The notes under the pieces: model-generated
The model's database searches: none
What the model saw: the letters and a program-made list of their open reading frames with translations, nothing else
What the model was told of the DNA's origin: nothing
DNA from: Nitrospira_D sp035465795
GTDB lineage: Bacteria; Nitrospirota; Nitrospiria; Nitrospirales; Nitrospiraceae
NCBI RefSeq assembly: GCF_049546785.1
Contig: NZ_JBMWAN010000001.1
Coordinates: 186,001-250,000 of the forward strand
Length of the DNA stretch: 64,000 nucleotides
Reading direction: 5' to 3'
Position numbers and translations under genes: made by a program
Part shown: piece by piece, positions 45,113 through 52,721 of the stretch
Position numbering within the stretch: position 1 is the first letter of the stretch
Layout of the letters: every line of letters starts with the position of its first letter

Positions 45113-45685
45113 TCAATATGTTTCCCGGTACATGCCTCCGCGCACACACCACACGTGGAGCGGGCTGGTATAAGCGAAGAAGCCGGGTACACTGCCACTA
45201 CCGGAGAAGTACACACCCCACACGTCGACACTACCTAAAAACTGTTGGAATGTACCCGACCAGTAGGCAACATCTAGCTGGACGTTGGTAAATGGATGGC
45301 CGGTGGGCAAGGCCGGATCATGGTTGGCGGGGTCTACTAGGCTTGCCAGTTCGTGCACCGACGGGACCCGCCAGCCTTTCCGTCCCCCGGTTGTGTGGCT
45401 CGTACACTCCGCCCGCGCGTTTCTCAAGGGAAACAAGCTGGAGATGGGTGTCTTCTCCCAGACCAGGCCGGTTTCCCGATCCAAGACCGCTTCGCCGTTA
45501 AAGTTTGAGAGAATGATAAACCGCCTGGGCTCCGGCAGCGTCTGATCCCACGAGGGTATGGCGTAATAGGGCCCCGGCTTGGTGGTCTGGGCTGGGGCTG
45601 GGCCGGCCGCCAGGGCTGCCACAAGGAACAAGCCTAGTAATAGGAGTGAGAGGATACATCCTCTTCGGAGCATGCTCTTTTGCAT
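45113..45685 (-). CDS. Secreted DUF1566 (Lcl-type) protein, paralogue 4
   Basis: 190 residues. Signal peptide CILSLLLLGLFLVAALAAGPAPAQ, then GPYYAIPSWDQTLPEPRRF, ETGLVWEKTP, TTGGRKGWRVPSVHELASLVDPANHDPALPTGHPF and VWCVRGGM. The PANHDPALPTGHPF stretch is identical in paralogue 5. ATG 45685 follows GAGGAGGTCCCATC. Mature protein is Cys-poor apart from one Cys in the conserved WCVRGG. Confidence 0.8.
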   Translation of the reverse strand: MQKSMLRRGCILSLLLLGLFLVAALAAGPAPAQTTKPGPYYAIPSWDQTLPEPRRFIILSNFNGEAVLDRETGLVWEKTPISSLFPLRNARAECTSHTTGGRKGWRVPSVHELASLVDPANHDPALPTGHPFTNVQLDVAYWSGTFQQFLGSVDVWGVYFSGSGSVPGFFAYTSPLHVWCVRGGMYRETY

Positions 45686-45897
45686 GATGGGACCTCCTCT
45701 GGTCATGTGGGGCGTCCCAAGGGATGAGACCCGAAGGACGGCATGGGTGGTGTATGTTCAGCTCATCGGTCTCGTTAGTTGCCCACCGCTGATGACGGTG
45801 ATCTAGCCGCTAGAAGCTGTTGCCCGTCAGGCCATTCGCAATCAGCTACCAGCGCGTCATTGTGGGCCTCGCCACTCGCATGGTGTGGCCCTAAACC

Positions 45898-46458
45898 TCA
45901 AAACTGGCCCGCATTGATCTCCCCGCGCACACACCAATGCTGGGCTTCTTCAAGTAGAGCCACCGAGCTCACTGTGCCATTCCTGAAGTCCACGACCCAC
46001 CCATCGGTATGAACAAACACATCCTTTGTCGCCGACCAGTAGGGAGCCAGCTTGACGTTGATAAACGGATGGCCCGTGGGAAGGGCCGGATCATGGTTGG
46101 CGGGGTCTAGCAGGCTCGCCAGTTCGTGCACCGACGGTAGCCGCCAGCCGTAACGCCCAGCGATCGGGCCCCCCGTGCACGATTCATCTCCCGCCACTCC
46201 TGAATAAGAGCTGTCCCTGGGAGACCTCTCCCAGACCAGGCCGGTTTCCTGATCCAAGACCGCCTCGCTATTGAAGTTTGAGAGAATGATAAACCGCCTG
46301 GCAGCAGGCAGCGTCTGATCCCACGACGGCGTGGCATAATAGGGTCCTGGCCTGGTAGTTTGGGCCTGGGCCGAGCCAGCCGCCAGGGCCGCCACAAAGA
46401 ACAAGCCCAGTGACAGGAGTCCAACGATGAATCCTCTGCATCGCATCTCTTTCCGCAT
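45898..46458 (-). CDS. Secreted DUF1566 (Lcl-type) protein, paralogue 5
   Basis: 186 residues starting MRKEMRCRGFIVGLLSLGLF, a signal peptide ending near AGSAQA. Contains ETGLVWERSP, GRYGWRLPSVHELASLLDPAN, YWSAT and HWCVRGE. ATG 46458 has AGGAGGTAACTC. It follows the HEAT-like lipoprotein gene by 32 bases. Its signal-peptide coding sequence is nearly the same as that of paralogue 3 but without the nonsense codon, which makes it the reference for that lesion. Confidence 0.8.
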   Translation of the reverse strand: MRKEMRCRGFIVGLLSLGLFFVAALAAGSAQAQTTRPGPYYATPSWDQTLPAARRFIILSNFNSEAVLDQETGLVWERSPRDSSYSGVAGDESCTGGPIAGRYGWRLPSVHELASLLDPANHDPALPTGHPFINVKLAPYWSATKDVFVHTDGWVVDFRNGTVSSVALLEEAQHWCVRGEINAGQF

Positions 46459-46490
46459 GAGTTACCTCCTCATGGTGAGAATGTGAATGG

Positions 46491-47084
46491 CTACCGTTCT
46501 ACTTGTTGGGCTGACGTGTCGTCTGGCCTGGGCAACCCCGCTACCACCTCTCGCGCGAGTTGTTGCTCCCACAGCTCTTGCGCTCGCGCGCGCACTTGCT
46601 CGTCGCCGTCCACCAGTGCTTGAGTGAGGACATCGATCGACTCGCCCGGCTGCTGAGCCCACTGCTCGATCGCCTGGAGCCTCACCGTGGCATCCGGGTG
46701 TTCACGGGCTTCGGCGTACCAGGACTCACGAGCCTGGCGTGCTGCCTGTTCGGCCTGAGCGCGGTCGTCAGGAGAACGCAAGGAGGTGGGATTATTCGTT
46801 GTCTGAGAGTTGGGGGCCCTGGAAGAAACGGTTTGAGCGGGTTGAGCCGGGAAAGAGTTTCCCGGCCTCGGATCCGACCGCTGGGCCTCTCCAGGCGTAG
46901 GCATGCCGCTCACGGTCGAGGGCGCCGCGCTTTGTGCCGCACCGGTCGCCTGTCCTCCAGCCGGCCCATCCGACGGGGGACTGCCGCACCCGCTCAGGCA
47001 GAGCAGCAGGAGCACAAGGAGGCGGTTCCTCCTGCCGGCCGGGCGTCTGATCGTTAGATGATCGCACATCTGGTTCGGTTCCAT
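46491..47084 (-). CDS. Lipoprotein with HEAT-like helical repeats
   Basis: 197 residues. Lipoprotein signal LLVLLLLCLSGCG with a Cys lipobox, a long low-complexity Pro/Ser/Gln linker (about 35-105) and two helical HEAT-like units (HPDATVRLQAIEQWAQQPG and LVDGDEQVRARAQELWEQQL). The repeats suggest a protein-binding role at the outer face of a membrane. ATG 47084 or 47069 may be used; either overlaps the end of the upstream PEP-CTERM gene. Its C-terminal part is duplicated at 44951-45100. Confidence 0.72.
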   Translation of the reverse strand: MEPNQMCDHLTIRRPAGRRNRLLVLLLLCLSGCGSPPSDGPAGGQATGAAQSAAPSTVSGMPTPGEAQRSDPRPGNSFPAQPAQTVSSRAPNSQTTNNPTSLRSPDDRAQAEQAARQARESWYAEAREHPDATVRLQAIEQWAQQPGESIDVLTQALVDGDEQVRARAQELWEQQLAREVVAGLPRPDDTSAQQVER

Positions 47085-47620
47085 CGTTGCACCGCCCAGA
47101 ACAGCAGTCCTCCGAGGCTCAGCAACACAGCGGTGTTTGGCTCCGGCACGCCGGCCGTCCTGACGGTGACGAGGCCGGTCGTCGTGGTAAACCCGCTGTC
47201 ACCGAAGTTGAGAAAGGCGTTGTCGAGTTCCAATGCCGAGACTCCCAGGCTCAAGGTAGTGAACTCGACACGGGCCAGCACGCCGCTCCCGGATGGGGGC
47301 GTGAGGTCCACGAAGGACCCCGCCACCAGACTGATGAGGCCGGTCGTGTTATCAATGACGCCGGGGACGAAGAGTGTGGCGCCGGCAGACGAGAGGAACG
47401 GTCCTTCCGTGACGAAGTTCGCCTGGAGGATGGTGGGATCGTAGCGCAGGTCGAATTGCCACGAGGTGAGGTCAACAGCATCGGTCACAAACACCCCGAC
47501 AGAAAACGTGTTCCCTACGTCGAAGGCGGCGCTGCCCACCCCCAGCGACAGCGCATGCCCCTGTTGAGGGATGAGCAGCAGAGCCAGTCCGACGATGACA
47601 CTGCAGACCTTCCACTTCAT
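47054..47620 (-). CDS. Cohesin-like exported protein with PEP-CTERM sorting signal
   Basis: 188 residues. Signal peptide VCSVIVGLALLLIPQQGHA, a beta-sandwich region (FSVGVFVTDAVDLTSWQFDLRYDPTILQ) of the cohesin/dockerin-partner type, and a C-terminal VPEPNTAVLLSLGGLLFWAVQRW followed by Arg, a PEP-CTERM tripartite tail handled by exosortase systems. AAAGGAGATTCGTG precedes ATG 47620. The end overlaps the lipoprotein gene start, so the two are probably co-transcribed ahead of the DUF1566 genes. Confidence 0.82.
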   Translation of the reverse strand: MKWKVCSVIVGLALLLIPQQGHALSLGVGSAAFDVGNTFSVGVFVTDAVDLTSWQFDLRYDPTILQANFVTEGPFLSSAGATLFVPGVIDNTTGLISLVAGSFVDLTPPSGSGVLARVEFTTLSLGVSALELDNAFLNFGDSGFTTTTGLVTVRTAGVPEPNTAVLLSLGGLLFWAVQRWNRTRCAII

Positions 47621-47934
47621 CACGAATCTCCTTTGCGAGGGATGACGATCTTCCGAATCACCAGGACAGCATGGGCACCTCAACAAGGTGTGGGTACGTG
47701 TACACAGACAAACCTCCCCTCCGTTCACGGATGCCAGGTGAAAGGATTACCTCGAACCGGGAATGAGCAGTTACCGGTTCTGCCATCCGGCTTTAAATGC
47801 AGCCCTTTCGACGAATCGATTGAGGTGCCATTGAATACGCAATACAGGAGACGAGCAATACGTGGTTTGCCCCATGCGTCAGAAGACGATCCATGCTACG
47901 TAGCCGCCCACATGGAAGCTTTTCAGGGAACGCT

Positions 47935-48225
47935 CGAACCTATTTCGCAATCGCTTGAGCAACATCGTGATGAATGCGAGTTAAACACGGTCCCGACAGT
48001 TGGCTGGGTAATACTCACAGCGGACAAGTACACACTGCTTCCATTGTAACCAGGCAAGAAGTCCTCGCCGTTGAGAGCGGCGGAATGAACGGCCATCTAG
48101 GTTCTTGAATATCCAGGGAACCAGGACGACACAATCATGTCCACTCCATCGTGCCTAGGGTCTCCATCGAGCCCATCACTGTCGTAGGCACGGTCGCTCA
48201 CGAGCAATTTCTTTGCCGGGCATCA
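47935..48225 (-). mobile_element. Decayed IS5-family transposase remnant
   Basis: Minus strand, pieced over two frames: LLVSDRAYDSDGLDG...GVDMIVSS near 48210-48110, then DGRSFRRSQRRGLLAWLQW and LVRCEYYPANCRDRV, a stop, then LAFITMLLKRL near 47950. These are the last blocks of IS5-type DDE transposases (second Asp, and the R-x-x-E-R-x-F-A-W-L helix with Glu changed to Gly). No full ORF or terminal repeats were seen. The rest of 47621-48492 shows nothing further I recognise. Confidence 0.65.
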
Positions 48226-48492
48226 CTCTGAAAGCCGGGCAGCGCCCTTGTCCTTTATCGGCGCAGGTCATGAGAGATACACGACTCGATGAGGGAAAGC
48301 TCCGCTTCGCCTGCAGCGGGTATTCTCAGCGAGGCACACACGTATTGTGCCGATTAGTGGCACTTTCTAAATATGATGGTATCCCTTCAACTGCCGAGGA
48401 GCTTCGCCCCCCAGGCGGAGATTACATCGGAGCAGGCGCAACAGAGCAGGCGATCACGTTCACCATCCGCGCGAGGCTCCCACTGACATTCC

Positions 48493-49587
48493 TCAGTGAG
48501 CCTGCTTTAACAACACAGGCCGCCGCCTGGCGCCCCAGCGTCCTGGTTGCGATTCGAAGACACCGGCGCAGGGCTTGAGACAGAATCGACAGCACCCGTC
48601 TGCCGTCACATTCCACTCATTCAGCTCATACCAATCCCGCCCGATCAGATGTTCACGGCAATGATGGCAATAGGTGCTGCCCCCCTCTTCGTCCTGCACA
48701 TTGCCGGTATAGGCGTACCGGATGCCGTTCTTCATGGCAATCCTGCGCGCCTTCGTCAACGTGCTCGCCGGAGTGGATGGGACGTTGAGCAGCTTATAGT
48801 CCGGATGAAAGCCGCTGAAATGGATCGGCACGTCCGGGCCAAGATGCTCCACCACCCACTGGGTGAGCCGTTCGAGCTCGGCCTCGGAGTCGTTTTCACC
48901 CGGGATGACCAGAGTCGTGATTTCCAGCCACACCTTCGTGTGATGTTTGATGTAGACCAGCGTGTCCAGGACCGGTTGCAGGCTCCCGCCACAGACCTGT
49001 TTGTAGAAGCGCTCGGTAAATCCCTTCAGATCCACATTCGCCGCATCCATGTGGCGATAAAACTCTTCCCTGGGCTCATCGCAGACATATCCAGCCGTGA
49101 CGGCCACGGATTTGATGCCATGCTGGCGGCAGGCCTGCGCCACATCAATGGCATACTCATGAAAGATGACCGGATCATTGTAGGTGTAGGCCACTGACCG
49201 GCACCCCAAATCCACAGCGGCGCGCGAAATCGTCTCCGGCGAGGCTTCATCCGCCAGCGTATCCATCTCCCGCGACTTGCTCATATCCCAGTTCTGACAG
49301 AACTTGCAGGAGAGGTTGCACCCTGCGGTACCGAAGGAAAGCACCGAGGTGCCGGGAAGAAAATGATTCAGCGGTTTCTTTTCGATCGGATCGACGCAAA
49401 ACCCGCTCGATCGCCCATAGGTCGTGAGCACAATCTGACCCTGCTGCCGCACCCGTACAAAGCAGAACCCCCGTTGCCCTTCATGAAGCGCGCAATAGCG
49501 CGGACAGAGATCGCACTGGATGCGTCCGTCTTTCAGTTGATGCCAATATTTCGTCGGCACGCTCGCCGACGGTTGTGCTGAGATCAT
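48493..49587 (-). CDS. amrS: AmmeMemoRadiSam system radical SAM enzyme
   Basis: 364 residues. N-terminal Cys-rich CDLCPRYCALHEGQRGFC, radical-SAM motif CNLSCKFCQNW, KSVAVTAGYVCDEP and a C-terminal zinc-like CHHC...CRFC region. This matches AmrS, which works with the Memo and AMMECR1 proteins; the substrate modification is not established. ATG 49587 follows AAGGGAGCCTGTC; frame open to 49608. Memo and AMMECR1 partners are not in the window. It is divergent from rtcA, 92 bases apart. Confidence 0.88.
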   Translation of the reverse strand: MISAQPSASVPTKYWHQLKDGRIQCDLCPRYCALHEGQRGFCFVRVRQQGQIVLTTYGRSSGFCVDPIEKKPLNHFLPGTSVLSFGTAGCNLSCKFCQNWDMSKSREMDTLADEASPETISRAAVDLGCRSVAYTYNDPVIFHEYAIDVAQACRQHGIKSVAVTAGYVCDEPREEFYRHMDAANVDLKGFTERFYKQVCGGSLQPVLDTLVYIKHHTKVWLEITTLVIPGENDSEAELERLTQWVVEHLGPDVPIHFSGFHPDYKLLNVPSTPASTLTKARRIAMKNGIRYAYTGNVQDEEGGSTYCHHCREHLIGRDWYELNEWNVTADGCCRFCLKPCAGVFESQPGRWGARRRPVLLKQAH

Positions 49588-49679
49588 GACAGGCTCCCTT
49601 GAGATCACGGCGGTGTGCGAGCATTATACCAATCACATCCTATCCCGCGTGAACGCTTCTTTCCCTGAATGGTCGAGCC

Positions 49680-50741
49680 ATGTTGACGATTGACGGTTCC
49701 CGCTATTCCGGCAGTGGTTCGATCGTCAGGCAGGCGGTCGCCTTCTCCGCCCTGACCGGCCGGGCCATTTACGTCATCAATGCCCGCGCGAAGCGGGAGA
49801 AGCCGGGGTTGCGTCCCCAGCACCTCCGCGTCGTAGAAGCTATCGCCGAACTCGTCAACGGTCGGACGGAGGGGCTCACGCAAGGGTCGCAGGAATTCAC
49901 GTTCCAACCCGGCCCACTCAAAACCGGACGCCACTACCATTGGGACATCGGCTCGGCCGGCTCGACGACCATGCTGGGCCTCGGCATCCTCCCGGTGCTG
50001 GCTTTTGCGAGGGCACCGGTCTGTGTCGAATTGCGCGGCGGCCTCTTCCAGGATTTTGCTCCGTCCGTCTTTCATCTCCAGCATGTGCTGCTCCCGATGC
50101 TTGGAAGCATGGGCCTCTCTGCGGGAGTCGAGATCGTGCGCCCCGGCTACGTGCCCCGCGGCGACGGCATACTCCGCCTCACAGTCTCACCGCTCAGCAA
50201 GCCATTTAAGCCCCTCATCAGGGAGGAAGCAGGCCCGGTGAGACGCTTGTGGGGGATCGCGCTCTCCTCGCATCTGGAGGAACGCCACGTGAGCCGGCGG
50301 ATGGCGGAGGCCGCACAAGAGCGGCTCGAAGAATCCGGCTATGCGGCTGAGATCGAGATCCGTCATGATACCCTGTCGCCTCAACGGGGCGCCGCACTGG
50401 CGATTTTTGCCGATCGAGAAGGGGCCGTGCGACTCGGAGCGGACCGGGCCGGTGCGTTGCGACGCAGCGCGGAGTCCATCGGCAAACACGCCGCCGGACA
50501 ATTGCTTGACGATCTCGCGACCGGAGCGACTGTGGACCGGTTCGCCGCGGACCAGATCATTCCCTTCGCGGCCCTGGCAGAAGGCGAAAGCCGTCTCGTC
50601 ATACCGGGCATGACCGATCACATCCTGACCAGCGCCTGGCTGGCGGAGCTGTTCCTTGGCGCTCAGGTCACCATCGACGGCCAGCGGCTCACGATTCACG
50701 GGGTCGCCTTCCGGCCAAATCGTGATCGCACAGGGAGTTAG
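49680..50741 (+). CDS. rtcA: RNA 3'-terminal phosphate cyclase
   Basis: 353 residues. RYSGSGSIVRQAVAFSALTG, RAKREKPGLRPQHL, GSAGSTTMLGLGILPVL and the late TDHILTSAWLAE with the probable adenylate-accepting His fit the RtcA/RTC1 cyclase family. It turns RNA 3'-phosphates into 2',3'-cyclic phosphates using ATP. ATG 49680 starts homology directly. The next gene, an RNase-type Mut7-C protein, begins 17 bases after the stop. No rtcB or rtcR is visible, so the substrate is unclear. Confidence 0.9.
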   Translation: MLTIDGSRYSGSGSIVRQAVAFSALTGRAIYVINARAKREKPGLRPQHLRVVEAIAELVNGRTEGLTQGSQEFTFQPGPLKTGRHYHWDIGSAGSTTMLGLGILPVLAFARAPVCVELRGGLFQDFAPSVFHLQHVLLPMLGSMGLSAGVEIVRPGYVPRGDGILRLTVSPLSKPFKPLIREEAGPVRRLWGIALSSHLEERHVSRRMAEAAQERLEESGYAAEIEIRHDTLSPQRGAALAIFADREGAVRLGADRAGALRRSAESIGKHAAGQLLDDLATGATVDRFAADQIIPFAALAEGESRLVIPGMTDHILTSAWLAELFLGAQVTIDGQRLTIHGVAFRPNRDRTGS

Positions 50742-50757
50742 GAGGGCGCTCCTCTCT

Positions 50758-51270
50758 ATGAACATGCCCCAGCCCGATCCGCCGGTCATTCGATTCATGG
50801 CCGACGCCATGCTTGGTCGCCTGGCCCGCTGGCTGCGCATCCTCGGCTACGACACAGCCTACGAGAAGGTGATCACGGACGAGGCATTGATCGAGCAAAC
50901 CGTGCGGGAAAACCGGTGGCTGCTCACGCGCGATCGGCGCCTGGCGCTGCGCAAACTCGTCCGCAGTCGTCACACGCTCATCGTCAGCGATGATGTCGAA
51001 GGCCAACTGCACCAACTGCACCGGGAACTCAAGATTGACCTTGACCTGACTCACCAACGAGCGTATCGCTGTGCATGCTGCAATGTTGTCCTTACCTCCA
51101 TTCGACATGCCGACGCCGCCCCGATCGTCCCTCCTTTCGTCGCACAGCAGTATGAAGAGTTTCTCCAGTGTCCCCGCTGTCGCCGGGTCTTTTGGCCCGG
51201 CACCCACTGGCAGAATCTCGACCGCCGTCTCACCGCCATCAGGGAGCGCTCCTTGGACCAGCAGCCATGA
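50758..51270 (+). CDS. Mut7-C RNase-domain protein with zinc ribbon
   Basis: 170 residues. VIRFMADAMLGRLARWLRILGYDT is the PIN-like active-site strand of the Mut7-C RNase family, with further acidic residues in WLLTRDRRLAL and VSDDVEGQL. CACC and CPRCRR at the C-terminus form a zinc ribbon. Relatives are predicted to cleave or bind RNA. GGAGGGCGC lies 14-20 bases ahead of ATG 50758, so the start could be 50764. It follows rtcA closely and its stop overlaps the next start (ATGA). Confidence 0.83.
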   Translation: MNMPQPDPPVIRFMADAMLGRLARWLRILGYDTAYEKVITDEALIEQTVRENRWLLTRDRRLALRKLVRSRHTLIVSDDVEGQLHQLHRELKIDLDLTHQRAYRCACCNVVLTSIRHADAAPIVPPFVAQQYEEFLQCPRCRRVFWPGTHWQNLDRRLTAIRERSLDQQP

Positions 51271-51965
51271 ATAACGACAAGACACCGCCGGGCATCCCGA
51301 TCGTATTGCCGCTCCTGCTCTTCCTGGTCTTGCTGGCGATGCTCCCGTTTGTGTTCGGTCAACTGTTTGCAGTGGCCTTGATCAAACTCAACCTCGCTCC
51401 GACGACCGCCCTGCTCCTGGTGATCGGGATCTTCCTCGGCAGCCCGATCAACATCCCGGTGAAGCGGATTCCCCGAACGGAATCGATGCTGGCAGACCCG
51501 CTGGCCGTGTTCGGCTTATCCGGTTGGTGGCCCTCGACCATGCGCGTACGCCGGGAGACGATCATCGCCGTCAATGTCGGAGGCTGCGTGATTCCGGTTG
51601 CGCTGGCTTGCTATGAAGTATTCCACCTGATGGCAGCCGGCTGGCAATCGCTCTCCGGATTGCTCCTGGCAATCTTCTTCAACACCGTGCTGTGCTACCG
51701 GATGGCCAAGCCGATTGAAGGGATCGGCATTGCCATGCCCGGTCTCCTTCCTCCGCTGATAGCTGCCATGAGCGCCTTGCTCTTGGTGCCGGACCAGGCC
51801 CCTCCGGTCGCCTTCGTCGCCGGCGTCCTCGGCCCGCTCATCGGCGCGGATCTGCTCCACCTTCGCGACGTGTCAAAAATCTCGACCGGCATCGCCAGCA
51901 TCGGCGGAGCGGGTACGTTCGACGGAATCGTCCTCTCCGGAATCGTCGCCGCGTATCTGGCGTGA
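51267..51965 (+). CDS. DUF1614 multi-pass membrane protein
   Basis: 232 residues with about six to seven membrane helices, starting IVLPLLLFLVLLAMLPFVFG. LGSPINIPV, VNVGGCVIPVALACYEVFHLM and IGGAGTFDGIVLSGIVAAYLA match the DUF1614 family, whose function is unknown. ATG 51267 overlaps the Mut7-C stop by four bases, so translation is coupled. Membership in an RNA-end-processing operon is unexplained. Confidence 0.84.
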   Translation: MNNDKTPPGIPIVLPLLLFLVLLAMLPFVFGQLFAVALIKLNLAPTTALLLVIGIFLGSPINIPVKRIPRTESMLADPLAVFGLSGWWPSTMRVRRETIIAVNVGGCVIPVALACYEVFHLMAAGWQSLSGLLLAIFFNTVLCYRMAKPIEGIGIAMPGLLPPLIAAMSALLLVPDQAPPVAFVAGVLGPLIGADLLHLRDVSKISTGIASIGGAGTFDGIVLSGIVAAYLA

Positions 51966-52036
51966 TTCGGAGTTTTTCCTCCTGCACACAGTGAAGGCTC
52001 TGCCTCCTCGTCCGAAGCGGATTGCCCCATCGACCT

Positions 52037-52255
52037 TCAACCGATTGTGTAAGAATGCGACAGTGACAAGCCGACGTGGTGGTCGCTCGATGGTACATTT
52101 TTCAACATAACAGGCCTCTTTCCTGCCTCTTCGATAGTCAACAGCAAGGCATGATCATTGCTCATACACCGGCTGAAGAAGAATGAGTACGGGCCCATCC
52201 TCATGATGAGGTTGAAAGCCTTCACCTGATCGTGACCTGGTCTCAACAATCCCAT
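52037..52255 (-). pseudogene. Possible DUF4160-like remnant
   Basis: A 72-codon frame contains IMRMGPYSFFFSRCMS, close to the opening of DUF4160 proteins (GPY-x-FFF-x-S). The characteristic following EPPH-V motif is absent and the rest is not recognised. Lower G+C than the surroundings. The rest of 51966-52322 shows no other gene. Confidence 0.3.
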
Positions 52256-52322
52256 TTCATGGACTTAATCTTCAGGGAATGGGCAACACACAGCCGAACG
52301 CTTACAGGAGGATGACCACGCC

Positions 52323-52598
52323 ATGAACGTAGAACCTTCACGCCAGACAAAAAAGACCAAGCCGCAGGCACCCGCAAGCAAGCCGGCCAAGACAGCAGCC
52401 ACGAGCAAGCCTGCGCGGGCGGCGACATCCACCGCCGTCCACAGGCCTCAACGGGTGTCGCCATGCGAGGACCTGCAAGCGCTTATTGCAAAGCGGGCCT
52501 ATGAGCTCTACTGCGAGCGGGGCTACCGACAGGGGTGTTCGCTCGATGATTGGCTGGAAGCGGAGCGGGACATACTCAGCCAGATCCCGCCGGTCTGA
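52323..52598 (+). CDS. DUF2934 protein with basic Lys/Ala/Pro-rich arm
   Basis: 91 residues. A basic N-terminal half (KKTKPQAPASKPAKTAATSK) is followed by the DUF2934 segment LIAKRAYELYCERGYRQGCSLDDWLEAERDI. The family is small and of unknown function, often in stress-related neighbourhoods. ACAGGAGGATGACC lies before ATG 52323. The basic arm suggests nucleic-acid or polyphosphate contact, which is inference. Confidence 0.82.
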   Translation: MNVEPSRQTKKTKPQAPASKPAKTAATSKPARAATSTAVHRPQRVSPCEDLQALIAKRAYELYCERGYRQGCSLDDWLEAERDILSQIPPV

Positions 52599-52721
52599 GG
52601 AATGGGTCTCTCGTTCCGCTCTTTCCGGCGAGCGTCTACGTGATCGTTTTCCCGTGCCGTCTGCTCTCGCGATGAAACGAGCTCAGCCAGCGACACAACT
52701 CCGGTTCCTGGAGGATCTCTC

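Noticed and set aside
48213..48578. 121-codon plus-strand frame after the IS5 remnant
   Set aside because: Overlaps the end of amrS, no ribosome site and no recognisable protein features.
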